Shown here piece after piece: positions 40,012 through 50,581 of a stretch of DNA of 64,000 nucleotides. The translations under genes and the position numbers were made by a program. Every line of letters starts with the position of its first letter. The first letter of the stretch is position 1. Under the pieces are notes generated by a model that saw only the letters and a list, made by a program, of their open reading frames with translations, had not been told where the DNA came from and did not search any database. This DNA comes from Acinetobacter apis (GTDB lineage Bacteria; Pseudomonadota; Gammaproteobacteria; Pseudomonadales; Moraxellaceae), in the NCBI RefSeq assembly GCF_900197575.1, contig NZ_FZLN01000001.1:1240001-1304000 (forward strand). Direction: 5' to 3'.

Positions 40012-42306
40012 TTAGTTGCCTTGTACATGGCGTCTAGCACTAATAATGCCCGGCTGCTGTTCTAACCGCGCCAATAAACGGGACAATTGTAACAGACCTT
40101 TGACTTCAATCATCAGCTTCATATTGGCAATACCATCACTTTCAGAAATTGTATTCACCTGACGGATGTTAATATGATCTGAAAAAATGACTTGTGTGAG
40201 ATCTTTTAATAAACCACGGCGATCATATGCCTCAACCACAATTTGTACGCTTTGACCGCGCGTTGGTTGCAATTCCCAATCGGCATCTACAGCACGTTCA
40301 GGCTCTTGTGTGATCATACGCAAGTAATCTTGGCAACCTTCTTTGTGGATACTCACACCACGATTAATGGTGATATAGCCCCCAATAAGCTCGCCATGCA
40401 CAGGTTGGCAACATTGGGCAATATTTAGCTCAACATTGTCTAAACCATCAATTAAAATGCCATGTGCCGATAAAGTATGGCTGGCCCTTGGGTTTAATGT
40501 TGGCTTTAAAATCAGCTCAGGCTCATCTTGGTCAATCTTCATATGACGATTAACTTGATTCATGAGTGCCTGTAGACCAATATCCCCTGTCACCAAGCCC
40601 ACCAAGACATCATCGCCTGATTTGACATTAAAGTGCTGACAATAGTCATTTAAATCAATACTTTTAGGATGAATGGCTAAGCGTTGCAACTCTTTGGTCA
40701 GTAATTCATGACCCACTTCCAAATTTTTACTGCGGTCTTGTTGTCTAAACCAATGACGTAACTTGTTTCTTGCGCGTGCAGTTTTAATATAACCAAGTGA
40801 ACTGACAAGCCAATCACGATTCGGCTCACGGTCTTTCTTGGTCAGAATTTCGACTTGCTCACCTGTCTTTAACGTATATGTCAGCGGTACATAACGCTGA
40901 TTTACCCGTGCGGCATAGCAATGATTCCCCACTTGAGTATGCACATGGTATGCAAAATCTAAAACCGTTGAACCATGTGGTAATTCTTTGATATCACCGT
41001 CACGACTGAACACATATATCTTTTCAAAATCATCAAAGTCTTGAATATTTTCATAATCTTCATCGTCTTTGATATAAGCATTCGACTCATTACGCTCTTG
41101 ATAGTTTTCAAGCACCAAACGCAATGAATGCAAACGATGATTAAAATAAAAGTCTGTCGCTTTTTCGCCTTCTTTATAATTGAAGTGCGAACATACCCCA
41201 AGCTCTGCCTCTTTGTGCATTTCATGGGTACGAATCTGAATTTCTAATGAACGATTTTCAGCAATTACCGCAGAATGTAATGAGCGATAACCATTGGCTT
41301 TGGGGTTGGTAATATAATCATCAAACTGATGTGGAATATGACGCCACATTTGATGTGCAATACCAAGCACGTGATAACATTCAGGTACGGTATTTACTAA
41401 TACACGTAACGCACGAATATCATATAACTGATCAAAGCTGAGATTTTTACTCTTCATTTTACGGTAAATCGAGTAAATATGTTTTACCCGACCGGAAATA
41501 TCAGCATCAATGTTGATTCGCTTAAGTTCAACTTTTAAACGTTCAACCACAGCATCAATATAATGCTCACGCTCTAAACGCTTTTCGTTGAGTAATTTGG
41601 CAATTTCTTTATAACGATCAGGCGCTAAATAACGAAAAGCTAAATCTTCAAGTTCCCATTTAAGCTGTGCAATCCCTAAACGGTGTGCAAGTGGTGAATA
41701 GATGGTTAAAATTTCTCGTGCCACGCGCTCTTGGCGTTCTTTTGGTGAATTGGCAAGCTCTCGCAACTCATAGGTTCGTTCAGCCAATTTAATTAAAACC
41801 ACACGCACATCTTCAGTCACTGAAATTAGCATTTTATAAATGCCTGTTAAGTGTTCACGCTGGTTATTATTAAAATGGTCTTCTAATCGTTTATTTTGCT
41901 CAATCAGCTCAGAGAGTTTACCCATGGCCAAGGTGCCTTCAACAAGGTCAAGCACTTCTTTGCCATAATAGGCTTGCACTTCCTCTAAAGACGTCAGTTC
42001 TTCTCTGACACTACGATATAGCATAGCAGCTGTAAGCGTGGCTTCATCTGCATGAAGATGCGCTAATATATCGGCAATACCAATGCCCGTTACAAATGTA
42101 TTGTTGCGGCTCACCACAGTGGCTTCTAGCTCTTTTTGCAAGGTCAGTTTTGACACCTGCTCAAGCTGAGTCAATGGGCTCTTGGTTTGCTCACGCACGC
42201 GATCTAGCCAATCTGCTAAATCTCGCTGCTGTAAGGCATGTCCTGCAGCAGTTTCTTCTGAAGACTGTGTCAGTCGCTCAGGTAACTGCTCACGTACTGT
42301 GACCAT
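40012..42306 (-). CDS. relA: GTP pyrophosphokinase RelA
   Basis: A 764-residue (p)ppGpp synthetase of the stringent response. The N-terminal hydrolase-like domain lacks the HDxxED signature, reading AAMLYRSVREE, so the protein is probably a synthetase only. The synthetase domain (about 235-370) has RVKHIYSIYRKMK and FDDYITNPKANGYRSLH. A TGS domain (about 424-485), a helical and zinc-finger-like region (NIAQCCQPV) and a C-terminal ACT domain (about 685-760) follow. It binds stalled ribosomes. Upstream gene rlmD is 20 bases away. Confidence 0.95.
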   Translation of the reverse strand: MVTVREQLPERLTQSSEETAAGHALQQRDLADWLDRVREQTKSPLTQLEQVSKLTLQKELEATVVSRNNTFVTGIGIADILAHLHADEATLTAAMLYRSVREELTSLEEVQAYYGKEVLDLVEGTLAMGKLSELIEQNKRLEDHFNNNQREHLTGIYKMLISVTEDVRVVLIKLAERTYELRELANSPKERQERVAREILTIYSPLAHRLGIAQLKWELEDLAFRYLAPDRYKEIAKLLNEKRLEREHYIDAVVERLKVELKRINIDADISGRVKHIYSIYRKMKSKNLSFDQLYDIRALRVLVNTVPECYHVLGIAHQMWRHIPHQFDDYITNPKANGYRSLHSAVIAENRSLEIQIRTHEMHKEAELGVCSHFNYKEGEKATDFYFNHRLHSLRLVLENYQERNESNAYIKDDEDYENIQDFDDFEKIYVFSRDGDIKELPHGSTVLDFAYHVHTQVGNHCYAARVNQRYVPLTYTLKTGEQVEILTKKDREPNRDWLVSSLGYIKTARARNKLRHWFRQQDRSKNLEVGHELLTKELQRLAIHPKSIDLNDYCQHFNVKSGDDVLVGLVTGDIGLQALMNQVNRHMKIDQDEPELILKPTLNPRASHTLSAHGILIDGLDNVELNIAQCCQPVHGELIGGYITINRGVSIHKEGCQDYLRMITQEPERAVDADWELQPTRGQSVQIVVEAYDRRGLLKDLTQVIFSDHINIRQVNTISESDGIANMKLMIEVKGLLQLSRLLARLEQQPGIISARRHVQGN

Positions 42307-42326
42307 GCCTATCTCCTATCATCATG

Positions 42327-43736
42327 TCATTCACTTGTATTGTAATGCTGCTCTATTTTTTCAAATAGGGTAATCGATTCCACATGACTTGTATGAGTAA
42401 ACATATCCATCACGCCGGCTTTTCGCAGTTGATAGCCATGCTGTACTAAAATGCCTGCATCTCGCGCAAGCGTTGCTGGATCACATGACACATAAACGAT
42501 TCGTTTGGCAGCAAAATTAGAAATGTATTGCATGACTTGATCGGCACCCGAACGCGGTGGATCAATCAGCAATGCATCAAATCCTTGATTCGCCCAAGGC
42601 TGCATAGAAAAGTCTTGCGTCAAATCTTGCGCATAAAACGCAATATTCCTCATTTGGTTCAATTTGGCATTGGCCTGCCCACGTTGAACCATTTCTTCAC
42701 TGCCTTCTACTGCAACAACGCTGCCTGTTTCGCCAACACAACGCGCTAAAGGCAAAGAAAAGTTACCTAGTCCACAAAATAGATCAAGCACACGCTCACC
42801 CACCTGAAGATTAAGCAATTTACACGCCAATTCTACCATTTGTTCATTTACACTGGCATTGACTTGCGTAAAATCTGTCGGCAAAAAGTTTAAATTAACA
42901 GCAAACGCATCAAGTGAATCCTGTAAACTTGTCAAAGCATACAGTTCGTCTACACGATAGACACTTTGTATACCATTTGGTTGTAAATACAGTTGCCAGT
43001 TCCTATCTTTCACAAAACTGATCAATTGGTCAATATCTGTTTGCAAAAGCCGAGCAGTATGACGAACTAATAAGGCAGTTTGATGACGTCCCATGCACAA
43101 TTCAATATGCCCAATATCAGCACGCCCATGCAGTTGTTGAAGCACTTGATAGATCTTAGGCAAAGCCTGATTTAACTGCAGATCTAACACAGGACATTCA
43201 TCAATTTGAATCAGATGATTACTTTGTCTTGCACGAAACCCCATCACCAATTTTTTACTTTTGGCAATATAACGCACACCAATTCGAGCACGACGTCGAT
43301 AATCTGTTTTAAGTGAGCGAATGGCAGGCAACCAATCCTCATCAGCTAAGCTTAAATTTGAAAAATGCTGAAAGTGTGACTTCAAAACCTGCTGTTTCAT
43401 GGCAATTTGATCATCAGGATGCATATGTTGCAAACTACAGCCACCACACTGTTGAAAATGTTTACAGATCGGTGTTACACGAGAAACAGATGCTGTTTCC
43501 ACCACATTGAGCATATCTGCTTCTTCAAAGCGTTTGCTCTGCCGCTGAATCTGTGCAGTCACTGTCTCACCAGGCAAAGCATATTGGATAAATACTTTTT
43601 TACCTTGTTTTTCAATGGGGTGGTCAGGCTGATCTTTGCTGTAATGAGCTATTCCTCGGCCTTCATGAGATAAGCCTTCAATCTGAAAGGTATAACTCAA
43701 ATTGACGTCAGCGCGAGTTTTGGCATGTGGTTTCAA
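42327..43736 (-). CDS. rlmD: 23S rRNA (uracil-1939-C5)-methyltransferase
   Basis: A 469-residue RNA methyltransferase. It begins with a TRAM-like region (about 12-80), then the iron-sulfur cysteines [10 protein letters not shown] (near 92-101) with a fourth in DECPVLD, the SAM motif [16 protein letters not shown] (near 312-327), and the catalytic cysteine in [13 protein letters not shown] (near 424). It fits RlmD/RumA, which methylates U1939. It is placed upstream of relA as in E. coli (rumA-relA-mazG). Secure. Confidence 0.93.
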   Translation of the reverse strand: MKPHAKTRADVNLSYTFQIEGLSHEGRGIAHYSKDQPDHPIEKQGKKVFIQYALPGETVTAQIQRQSKRFEEADMLNVVETASVSRVTPICKHFQQCGGCSLQHMHPDDQIAMKQQVLKSHFQHFSNLSLADEDWLPAIRSLKTDYRRRARIGVRYIAKSKKLVMGFRARQSNHLIQIDECPVLDLQLNQALPKIYQVLQQLHGRADIGHIELCMGRHQTALLVRHTARLLQTDIDQLISFVKDRNWQLYLQPNGIQSVYRVDELYALTSLQDSLDAFAVNLNFLPTDFTQVNASVNEQMVELACKLLNLQVGERVLDLFCGLGNFSLPLARCVGETGSVVAVEGSEEMVQRGQANAKLNQMRNIAFYAQDLTQDFSMQPWANQGFDALLIDPPRSGADQVMQYISNFAAKRIVYVSCDPATLARDAGILVQHGYQLRKAGVMDMFTHTSHVESITLFEKIEQHYNTSE

Positions 43737-43745
43737 ACGTTACCC

Positions 43746-44564
43746 TTATTCATCTTTAAAAATTTGTGCAGTAAATGCCGTATGTTGTGCATTTTTCTTC
43801 CAATCAGCCAAAAAATTGATATGTTGTGGATGCTGATGAAGCAGATCAACCGTCGATTGAATTTGAATGTCATGCTGATCAGGCACTAAATGCCCTTTTA
43901 AACGCATCCATCTTAAATAAATCAGCCATGTATTGATCACTGTACGTTCACAACCAACACTTAATTCTTGCCAATCTGAAGAACTTAAGTCTTCAGCCAT
44001 CGTATTTTGACGTTGATATGCTGGTTGCCCCGGAAACCCTAAAAACCGAGCAATATCATCAAGTTTTTGGAAGTTTCGCCCATTAAACATTGCCATTACA
44101 TCCATTAAATCAATATGTTGCTGATGATATCGATTTTGATAGTTATTAAAACGGCGCTGATAGTCTAATTCACCTTGATCAAATAAGTTCGGGGCAGTTA
44201 AACCGTGGTACATGGTGCGATACAAAATCACAGGTAAGTCAAATTGCAATCCATTCCAACTCACAAGCACAGGGTGTCTTTTGTTGAAGATGGACAAAAA
44301 CTTCTCTAATAGCTCAAGCTCTGTATTGTCTTGTTGGCTGAATGAAAATAAGCGCATACCTTTTTCATCAATCCATAATCCTGATATACAAATGATTTGA
44401 TGCAGTGGTAAACGTTGAAAATCACTTCCTGTATCTTGTCGACGCAGTTTGGTTAATGCTTGATATTGATTGGCCTCATCAAGCTGAGTTAAACCATGCA
44501 ATGCAGCGCCAGATTTCAAATCAAGCGCAGTTTCTAGGTCAAAAACCAAAACAGGTAATTTCAT
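43746..44564 (-). CDS. predicted PolB-like 3'-5' exonuclease
   Basis: A 272-residue protein of the DNA polymerase B-like exonuclease family (PF10108 type). The first motif has Asp9 and Glu11 in VFDLET, the second NxxQFD with Asn104 and Asp109, and the family's third motif, normally CExDVxNT, appears as C205-E-R-T-V-I-N-T212. The usual fourth acidic ligand is thus Thr208, so exonuclease activity may be weak or lost. It lies 12 bases after cysM and 9 before rlmD, in a co-directional run with relA and mazG. Function unproven. Confidence 0.8.
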   Translation of the reverse strand: MKLPVLVFDLETALDLKSGAALHGLTQLDEANQYQALTKLRRQDTGSDFQRLPLHQIICISGLWIDEKGMRLFSFSQQDNTELELLEKFLSIFNKRHPVLVSWNGLQFDLPVILYRTMYHGLTAPNLFDQGELDYQRRFNNYQNRYHQQHIDLMDVMAMFNGRNFQKLDDIARFLGFPGQPAYQRQNTMAEDLSSSDWQELSVGCERTVINTWLIYLRWMRLKGHLVPDQHDIQIQSTVDLLHQHPQHINFLADWKKNAQHTAFTAQIFKDE

Positions 44565-44576
44565 TGAAATATAACC

Positions 44577-45509
44577 TTATGCATCATCTTCGATTGAATA
44601 TAAACCTGTTGATAAATAACGATCTCCTCGATCGCAAATAATACATACAATCACTGCATCAGGTTGTTCTTGTGCAATTTTCAATGAAGCCCAAATCGCA
44701 CCACCTGAAGATACACCTGAAAAAATCCCTTCTTGCTTGGCAAGCTTACGCATCATTTTTTCAGCTTCAAGTTGTGGAATATCAATCACACGGTCAACAC
44801 GGCTTTTGTCATAAATCGTCGGTAAATATGCTTCAGGCCAACGGCGAATCCCTGCAATACTTGCACCTTCTTCAGGCTGCAAGCCAACAATTTGGACATC
44901 AGGATTTTGTTCTTTTAAATATTTAGACACCCCCATAATGGTGCCTGTGGTTCCCATAGAGCTGACAAAATGTGTAACTTTGCCTTGTGTTTGCTGCCAA
45001 ATCTCAGGACCTGTGGTCAAGTAATGTGCTTCTACATTGTCAGGGTTCCCAAATTGATTCAGCACGATCCCTTGTTGTTCAGTTTGCATTTTTAACGCTA
45101 AATCACGGGCGCCTTCCATGCCATCTTGCTGACTTACTTCAATAAGCTCAGCGCCATAAGCCAACATAGCGTCTTTGCGCTCTTGACTCATATTATTAGG
45201 CATGATCAATTTCATTTTATAACCACGCATTGCTGCAACCATGGCAAGGGCAATGCCTGTGTTACCACTTGTGGCTTCAATTAATGTATCCCCTGGTCGA
45301 ATATCACCACGTTTTTCTGCTTGCATAATCATATTATATGCGGGACGATCTTTGACTGAGCCTGCAGGATTGTTCCCTTCTAATTTGGCTAAAATAGTTG
45401 CTTGTGTTGTTGTACTTAATCGCTGCAACCGAACCAATGGGGTATTTCCAACATAGTGGTCTAAAAGAAACGCTTGTGATTCAAATAAAGTGGAATGATC
45501 AAAACTCAT
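44577..45509 (-). CDS. cysM: cysteine synthase B
   Basis: A 310-residue PLP enzyme that makes cysteine from O-acetylserine and sulfide or thiosulfate. The PLP lysine is Lys53 in NPAGSVKDRPAYNM, the substrate loop is SGNTGIALA (near 84-92), and the phosphate cradle is SSMGTTGTIMG (near 187-197). CysM-type residues rather than CysK are seen in this core. It is divergent from gacS across about 150 bases, and probably first of the cysM-exonuclease-rlmD-relA-mazG run. Confidence 0.93.
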   Translation of the reverse strand: MSFDHSTLFESQAFLLDHYVGNTPLVRLQRLSTTTQATILAKLEGNNPAGSVKDRPAYNMIMQAEKRGDIRPGDTLIEATSGNTGIALAMVAAMRGYKMKLIMPNNMSQERKDAMLAYGAELIEVSQQDGMEGARDLALKMQTEQQGIVLNQFGNPDNVEAHYLTTGPEIWQQTQGKVTHFVSSMGTTGTIMGVSKYLKEQNPDVQIVGLQPEEGASIAGIRRWPEAYLPTIYDKSRVDRVIDIPQLEAEKMMRKLAKQEGIFSGVSSGGAIWASLKIAQEQPDAVIVCIICDRGDRYLSTGLYSIEDDA

Positions 45510-45657
45510 AATATGTACCCTGCTTTAGGTGGCCCTATTGTATGAAAAAAAAGAATCCCCTGCACTCATTAAACAAGTTTTTATACAAAGAACCAAAGCA
45601 ACCCGCTTTGAAAAAGCATGTTAAAATATAAAGCTTAAACATTTCATTGTATCCGTC

Positions 45658-48474
45658 ATGGCAAAATCAAAAAAAACGGTCTTACAACGCTTACAACTTA
45701 ACCATGCTTATGGGCAGTTGGTTGCTTTTATATTTATACCCATTTTGTTTTTAGCGGGTATTGGGACTTTTTTGGTTATCCAAGAGACACAAACCTCAGC
45801 CAAAGAACAACAACGTTATGCTGCCATTGCCATTTTAGCACGCTATCAACATACGGCACATGTATTACTGCAGTCCATAAAAAAAGACCCCAGTTTAAAG
45901 CCTAAAGCTGAACATATTTTACAGCGCATGCTCAGTGAACAGTTTTTACAACGGGTCAGTATTGTTGATGCCGCAGGACAAACCCAACTGACCTTAGGTC
46001 AGCGTAACTATTTGGCTTGGCCTAAAATATCCAGCCATGAACGCTTTATCGGTCCCATTCCTTATCACCGTAATACCATTTACGGGGCAAGTATAAATAT
46101 TAATAAACAAGGCGATCGTGCATGGCTGTTAATTGAACTTGACAATGAACCTTTAGAGATTGCGCGTTACCGCATCTTAACGGTTCTTATCATGACAGGA
46201 TTTATCACTTTACTGTTATTATTCATGTGTTTAAGTTTTTATTCACGGCGTTGGATTGCACCACTTTATGAAATGCGCATGCAGCTGCAACAAATTAATG
46301 CAGACAATTTAGATGAGCCTGTAAGTATTCGAAGCAGTGGTGAATTAAAACTATTACAGCAAGATATTGAAAGCACGCTCAAGCGGTTACATTTTAGTTT
46401 TTTAGAGCTCAGAGACTATACCGAGCAAACTGAAGATGATTTACGACGTACTTTAGATACACTTGAAGTGCAAAACATTACTTATCGCCAAGCACGCGAC
46501 CAAGCCATTTCTGCCAATCAATCCAAATCAGTGTTTTTGGCCAACATTAGCCATGAGCTTCGCACACCACTCAACAGTATTGATGGCTTTATTCATTTAA
46601 TGTTACGTCAAAGTAATTTAACTAATGATCAAAACATCTATTTACAAACCATTCGTAAATCATCTGCCCATTTATTGGCATTAATTAACGATGTTCTCGA
46701 CTTCTCTAAAATTGATGCAGGCAAACTTGAATTAGAAATGGCTCCATTTAACATTGAAGAAGCCATGTTTGATGTCATGGATATGCTGTCACCACTTGCA
46801 GCACAAAAAAATATTCAAATGGCTTTTTATTACGCGCCTGATTTACCATCTCAAGGCATTGGTGACCCATTACGATTTAAACAGATCCTAACCAATTTAA
46901 TTTCAAATGCGATTAAGTTTACCCCTGAGGGAGAAATTATTGTTCGTGCACGGATACAAGAGCAAAACCGTCAACAGTTTGCCATGTATATTTCGGTACA
47001 AGACAGTGGCATTGGTATTCATGAAAATGACCGCAACAAACTATTTGACTCTTTTTCTCAAGTTGATACCTCAATCACACGTCAATTTGGTGGAACAGGC
47101 TTAGGGCTTGCCATTTCCAAACAATTGGTGCAAATGATGCACGGCGAAATTGGTTTTGAAAATAACCAAGAATTGACCCCCACAGAAAAAGGCTCGACCT
47201 TTTGGTTTACTGCCCTCTTTGAGCGAGAACAAAATAGTCAGCTTGATCTCATGCGTTACCCATCTGTTCAAGTATTGTCATTTATTTCTCATGCAGCAGC
47301 AGCAACCTCATTGCGGTTATATCTTGAGTATTATCAGGTACAGCATAAAGAAAGTGCTTCGGTGTTAGATTTATTGGGCGAACTAAACCAAATTGTGCAC
47401 TACAACGATTTATGGGTCATTGTTGATCACAGTGGAAATACTCAAGCATTATTACAAGAAATAAGACGACGTTATCATGGCAAATTGGCAGTCTATGGCT
47501 ATCAAATGGCATTAGACCCAGAAATGCTGAGCCTCTACCATGCAACACCGCTCTATCAGCCATTGAGCCGTCAAGCGTTGTTACAATTATTGACGGATCA
47601 ATTTAACAACAAGCATGAATTGGCCACACAACAATTTTTTGATGGTCAAGGCTTACATGTTTTGGCTGTTGATGACCATATGCCAAACCTTATTGTCCTT
47701 GAAGCACTATTGGGTGAACTCAATGTAAAAACCACCAAAGCATTAAGCGGTCAAGATGCTTTAAATTTAATTAAGCAGAATATTGACCAACAAGATCCTC
47801 CATATGACTTGGTTTTTATGGACATTCAAATGCCCGTTATGTCAGGGATTGATACCACACGTGCTATTCGCTCTTTAGAGTCAACGTTAACTGACCACAA
47901 TGCTTTTCCTGTAATTGCGTTGACAGCACATGCACTCTCTGATGAAAAAGAGCGTTTATTGGCTGTCGGAATGAATGATTATGTGACTAAACCTATTCAA
48001 ATTGAGCAGTTAATTCAAATTCTTACCACATGGACCAGCAACCGATTTACACAAACGCATACTAAAGCCCATGATGTACCACCATCTGCATATGAAACTG
48101 ATTCAAATATTTTAAATTGGAGCGAAAGCGTCCGACTTGCAGCACACAAAGAAGAATTGGCACTCGATTTATTGCACATGTTGGTAGACAGTTTTGATAA
48201 TGAAATCGAAGAAATGCGTTTATTGATTGAACTTGAAGACTTCCCTCAACTTGAACATGTTTTACACCGTTTATATGGTGCAACACGCTATGTCGGCACC
48301 CCAAAGTTACAACATGTCACGGGTGAATTTGAACAGTTTATATCGACATTGCGAAAAGAAAAACGTAAAGCAGATTCTGATTTTGTGCATGCCACGTTAA
48401 AACGCTTTAATGATCTAAAAACAGTGATTGAACAAACCCGTGTTGCCGCAAAGCATAAGCTTAATGCCTCATAA
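45658..48474 (+). CDS. gacS: hybrid sensor histidine kinase GacS
   Basis: A 938-residue tripartite kinase, global regulator of the Gac system. It has membrane helices at about 22-42 and 173-194, a periplasmic domain, HAMP (about 196-248), the HisKA domain with His299 in ISHELRTPLNS, a catalytic ATPase domain (about 410-525, with GTGLGLAIS), a degenerate receiver, a true receiver with Asp722 in VFMDIQMPVMSG, and a C-terminal HPt domain with His870 in LHRLYG. The order and cysM neighbour match GacS of Acinetobacter and Pseudomonas. Its regulator gacA is not in this window. Confidence 0.9.
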   Translation: MAKSKKTVLQRLQLNHAYGQLVAFIFIPILFLAGIGTFLVIQETQTSAKEQQRYAAIAILARYQHTAHVLLQSIKKDPSLKPKAEHILQRMLSEQFLQRVSIVDAAGQTQLTLGQRNYLAWPKISSHERFIGPIPYHRNTIYGASININKQGDRAWLLIELDNEPLEIARYRILTVLIMTGFITLLLLFMCLSFYSRRWIAPLYEMRMQLQQINADNLDEPVSIRSSGELKLLQQDIESTLKRLHFSFLELRDYTEQTEDDLRRTLDTLEVQNITYRQARDQAISANQSKSVFLANISHELRTPLNSIDGFIHLMLRQSNLTNDQNIYLQTIRKSSAHLLALINDVLDFSKIDAGKLELEMAPFNIEEAMFDVMDMLSPLAAQKNIQMAFYYAPDLPSQGIGDPLRFKQILTNLISNAIKFTPEGEIIVRARIQEQNRQQFAMYISVQDSGIGIHENDRNKLFDSFSQVDTSITRQFGGTGLGLAISKQLVQMMHGEIGFENNQELTPTEKGSTFWFTALFEREQNSQLDLMRYPSVQVLSFISHAAAATSLRLYLEYYQVQHKESASVLDLLGELNQIVHYNDLWVIVDHSGNTQALLQEIRRRYHGKLAVYGYQMALDPEMLSLYHATPLYQPLSRQALLQLLTDQFNNKHELATQQFFDGQGLHVLAVDDHMPNLIVLEALLGELNVKTTKALSGQDALNLIKQNIDQQDPPYDLVFMDIQMPVMSGIDTTRAIRSLESTLTDHNAFPVIALTAHALSDEKERLLAVGMNDYVTKPIQIEQLIQILTTWTSNRFTQTHTKAHDVPPSAYETDSNILNWSESVRLAAHKEELALDLLHMLVDSFDNEIEEMRLLIELEDFPQLEHVLHRLYGATRYVGTPKLQHVTGEFEQFISTLRKEKRKADSDFVHATLKRFNDLKTVIEQTRVAAKHKLNAS

Positions 48475-48550
48475 TATGGCTGTACAGATTATAACCAATC
48501 GCATTTTTTTGAATCAAATGATTGCGTTATGGAATTATGCATTGCAATGT

Positions 48551-48579
48551 TTGAAATTTCGCCCAAAAAACGCTATATT
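48551..48579 (+). promoter_or_regulatory. sigma-70 promoter of rsfS
   Basis: TTGAAA at 48551-48556 and TATATT at 48574-48579 are separated by exactly 17 bases. The site is 84 bases before the rsfS ATG, inside the 130-base gap after gacS, so rsfS has its own promoter. Confidence 0.6.
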
Positions 48580-48662
48580 ATACATTGAGTAATTCTCTGG
48601 AATAATTGACTTATATGAACTTAGAACCATCGCCCAGCGCTTCTAATTCACAGGAACACGCG

Positions 48663-49022
48663 ATGAATACACCAAACCAACAAGCAAAAGATTGTCTTAA
48701 AGTCGTACATGAAGCATTAGCTGATGTAAAAGCAAAAGACGTGATTGAGCTTGATGTTAGTGCAATTAGTGATGTTGCAGATGCAATTGTGATTGCAAGT
48801 GGCACATCGACCCGTCATTTAAAAGCATTGGCGCATAATGTTGCTGATGAAGCACGTAAAGCGGGTTACCGCCCAATTGGTATTGAAGGCGAACAAGATG
48901 CTGAATGGGTGCTCATTGATTTAGGCTATGTTGTAGTGCATGTGATGCTACCAACAGCGCGTAAATTTTATGATTTAGAAAGCTTATGGCGTTCTACACC
49001 AAACGATATTGCAAACGCATAA
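48663..49022 (+). CDS. rsfS: ribosome silencing factor RsfS
   Basis: A 119-residue DUF143/Iojap protein that binds uL14 on the large subunit and blocks subunit joining when nutrients are low. The characteristic parts are VIELDVSAISDVADAIVIASG (split near residues 26-46), then STRHLKALAHNVADEARK and the LIDLGYVVVHVMLP core near 82-95. I start it at 48663 because AGGA lies 7 bases upstream; starts at 48606 and 48615 lack a ribosome site. A terminator follows. Confident. Confidence 0.92.
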   Translation: MNTPNQQAKDCLKVVHEALADVKAKDVIELDVSAISDVADAIVIASGTSTRHLKALAHNVADEARKAGYRPIGIEGEQDAEWVLIDLGYVVVHVMLPTARKFYDLESLWRSTPNDIANA

Positions 49023-49036
49023 ACAATACAGCAAAG

Positions 49037-49064
49037 AAAAAGCGACCATGGGGTCGCTTTTTTA
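49037..49064 (+). terminator. intrinsic terminator of rsfS
   Basis: Stem AGCGACC/GGTCGCT with a four-base loop, extended by A:T pairs, then a T-run. It lies 14 bases after the rsfS stop. Confidence 0.87.
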
Positions 49065-49080
49065 GTTCAAATTAATCATT

Positions 49081-49110
49081 AAAAAAGGAGTGAATCATCA
49101 CTCCTTTTTT
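49081..49110. terminator. terminator after pntB, bidirectional
   Basis: Stem GGAGTGA/TCACTCC with loop ATCA, flanked by six As and six Ts. It lies just past the pntB stop on the minus strand and can also back up the rsfS terminator. Confidence 0.85.
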
Positions 49111-49126
49111 GTACTTAATAATCAGA

Positions 49127-50578
49127 TCAGTGGCCTGTACCATTCACTGATTTAGTCATGTCTTCAACCACTTTTTTGGCATCACCAAAAATCATCATGG
49201 TTTTTTCATTATAGAATAAGTCATTATCAAGGCCAGCATAACCTGTTGCCATCGAACGCTTAATCACCATAATGGTACGTGCTTTATACGCCTCTAAAAT
49301 CGGCATACCATAAATTGGCGAACTTGGGTCGTCTTTTGCCGCAGGGTTAACAACGTCATTTGCACCAATCACAAGGACCACATCAGTTGCTGGAAAGTCT
49401 GAGTTAATCTCATCCATTTCCAAGATATCATCATAAGGAACATCTGCTTCAGCAAGTAGTACGTTCATATGACCTGGCATACGCCCTGCAACAGGGTGAA
49501 TTGCAAAACGTACTGTCACGCCCTGCTCTTTTAAAATGGTCGCTAGTTCTTTAACTGCATTTTGTGCACGACCTTGCGCCATACCATAACCAGGCACAAT
49601 CACAACACTGTCAGCATTTGACATTAAGAAGCCTGCATCATCTGCTGAACCTGAACGATGGTTACGCTCAACATGCTCGCCACTTTTAGCTGCAGCAGCA
49701 CCTGCGCTCATTGAACCACCAAACAAAACATTTAAAATGCTTCTATTCATGGCTTTACACATAATATAAGACAAAATTGCGCCAGATGAACCGACCAATG
49801 AGCCCGCAACAATCAACATGTTGTTTTCAAGAGTAAAACCAATACCAGCCGCAGCCCAACCTGAGAATGAGTTTAATAGGGATACCACAACCGGCATATC
49901 ACCACCACCAACAGGTGCAATCCAAACCCAACCAAATGCCAAGGCAAATGCAGTCATGAGCCAAAAAGCAGTCATGTTATTTGCAGCAAAGAAGTAAATA
50001 CCACAGGCAATCATGGCTGCAAATAAAATTGCTTGTAATGGTTTAACCCAGCTTCCTGAAATGGTTTTTGCCCATTTTTTAGCAGCCAATTTACCATAAG
50101 CGAATAATGATGCAGTAAAGGTAATTGCACCCACAAAACAACCAACAAACAGTTCAAAGAAATGAACTTTGCTCATATGTGGCTCTTCAACACCTGCCGC
50201 TTGCAATGCATCTGCATGTTGACTGAAGATGTCAACCAAATGGTTGTTATGTAAAATAGCTGCAACAGCAATTAATACTGCTGATAAACCAACTAAAGAG
50301 TGCATTAATGCTACTGTTTCAGGCATTTGTGTCATTGGTACAGTACGTGCACGTCCAATACCTACTACCGCACCTAAAGCCATCGGCGCTAAAATCATCC
50401 ACACAACAACATGGTCAACCACAAAAAATGTGGTGATTACAGCAATCGCCATTGCTACCATGCCATAGGTGTTACCACGAATCGCTGTTTTTGGGCTTGA
50501 TAATCCACGCAGTGTTAAAATAAATAAAATTGCGCCAACAAGGTAGAACCAACCTGCATATTCTCGAATCAGTTCCAT
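49127..50578 (-). CDS. pntB: NAD(P) transhydrogenase subunit beta
   Basis: A 483-residue subunit of the proton-translocating transhydrogenase, which drives hydride transfer from NADH to NADP+ with the proton motive force. About eight or nine membrane helices come first (1 to about 290), then the NADP(H)-binding domain III with the GYGMAQGRAQ loop (about 320-335), VRFAIHPVAGRMPGHMNVLLAEA and a conserved KRSMATGYAG end. It is separated by 3 bases from pntAB. Secure. Confidence 0.95.
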   Translation of the reverse strand: MELIREYAGWFYLVGAILFILTLRGLSSPKTAIRGNTYGMVAMAIAVITTFFVVDHVVVWMILAPMALGAVVGIGRARTVPMTQMPETVALMHSLVGLSAVLIAVAAILHNNHLVDIFSQHADALQAAGVEEPHMSKVHFFELFVGCFVGAITFTASLFAYGKLAAKKWAKTISGSWVKPLQAILFAAMIACGIYFFAANNMTAFWLMTAFALAFGWVWIAPVGGGDMPVVVSLLNSFSGWAAAGIGFTLENNMLIVAGSLVGSSGAILSYIMCKAMNRSILNVLFGGSMSAGAAAAKSGEHVERNHRSGSADDAGFLMSNADSVVIVPGYGMAQGRAQNAVKELATILKEQGVTVRFAIHPVAGRMPGHMNVLLAEADVPYDDILEMDEINSDFPATDVVLVIGANDVVNPAAKDDPSSPIYGMPILEAYKARTIMVIKRSMATGYAGLDNDLFYNEKTMMIFGDAKKVVEDMTKSVNGTGH

Positions 50579-50581
50579 GGA

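Noticed and set aside
42096-42373. frames antisense to the start of relA
   Set aside because: No ribosome site; relA N-terminus is conserved on the other strand.
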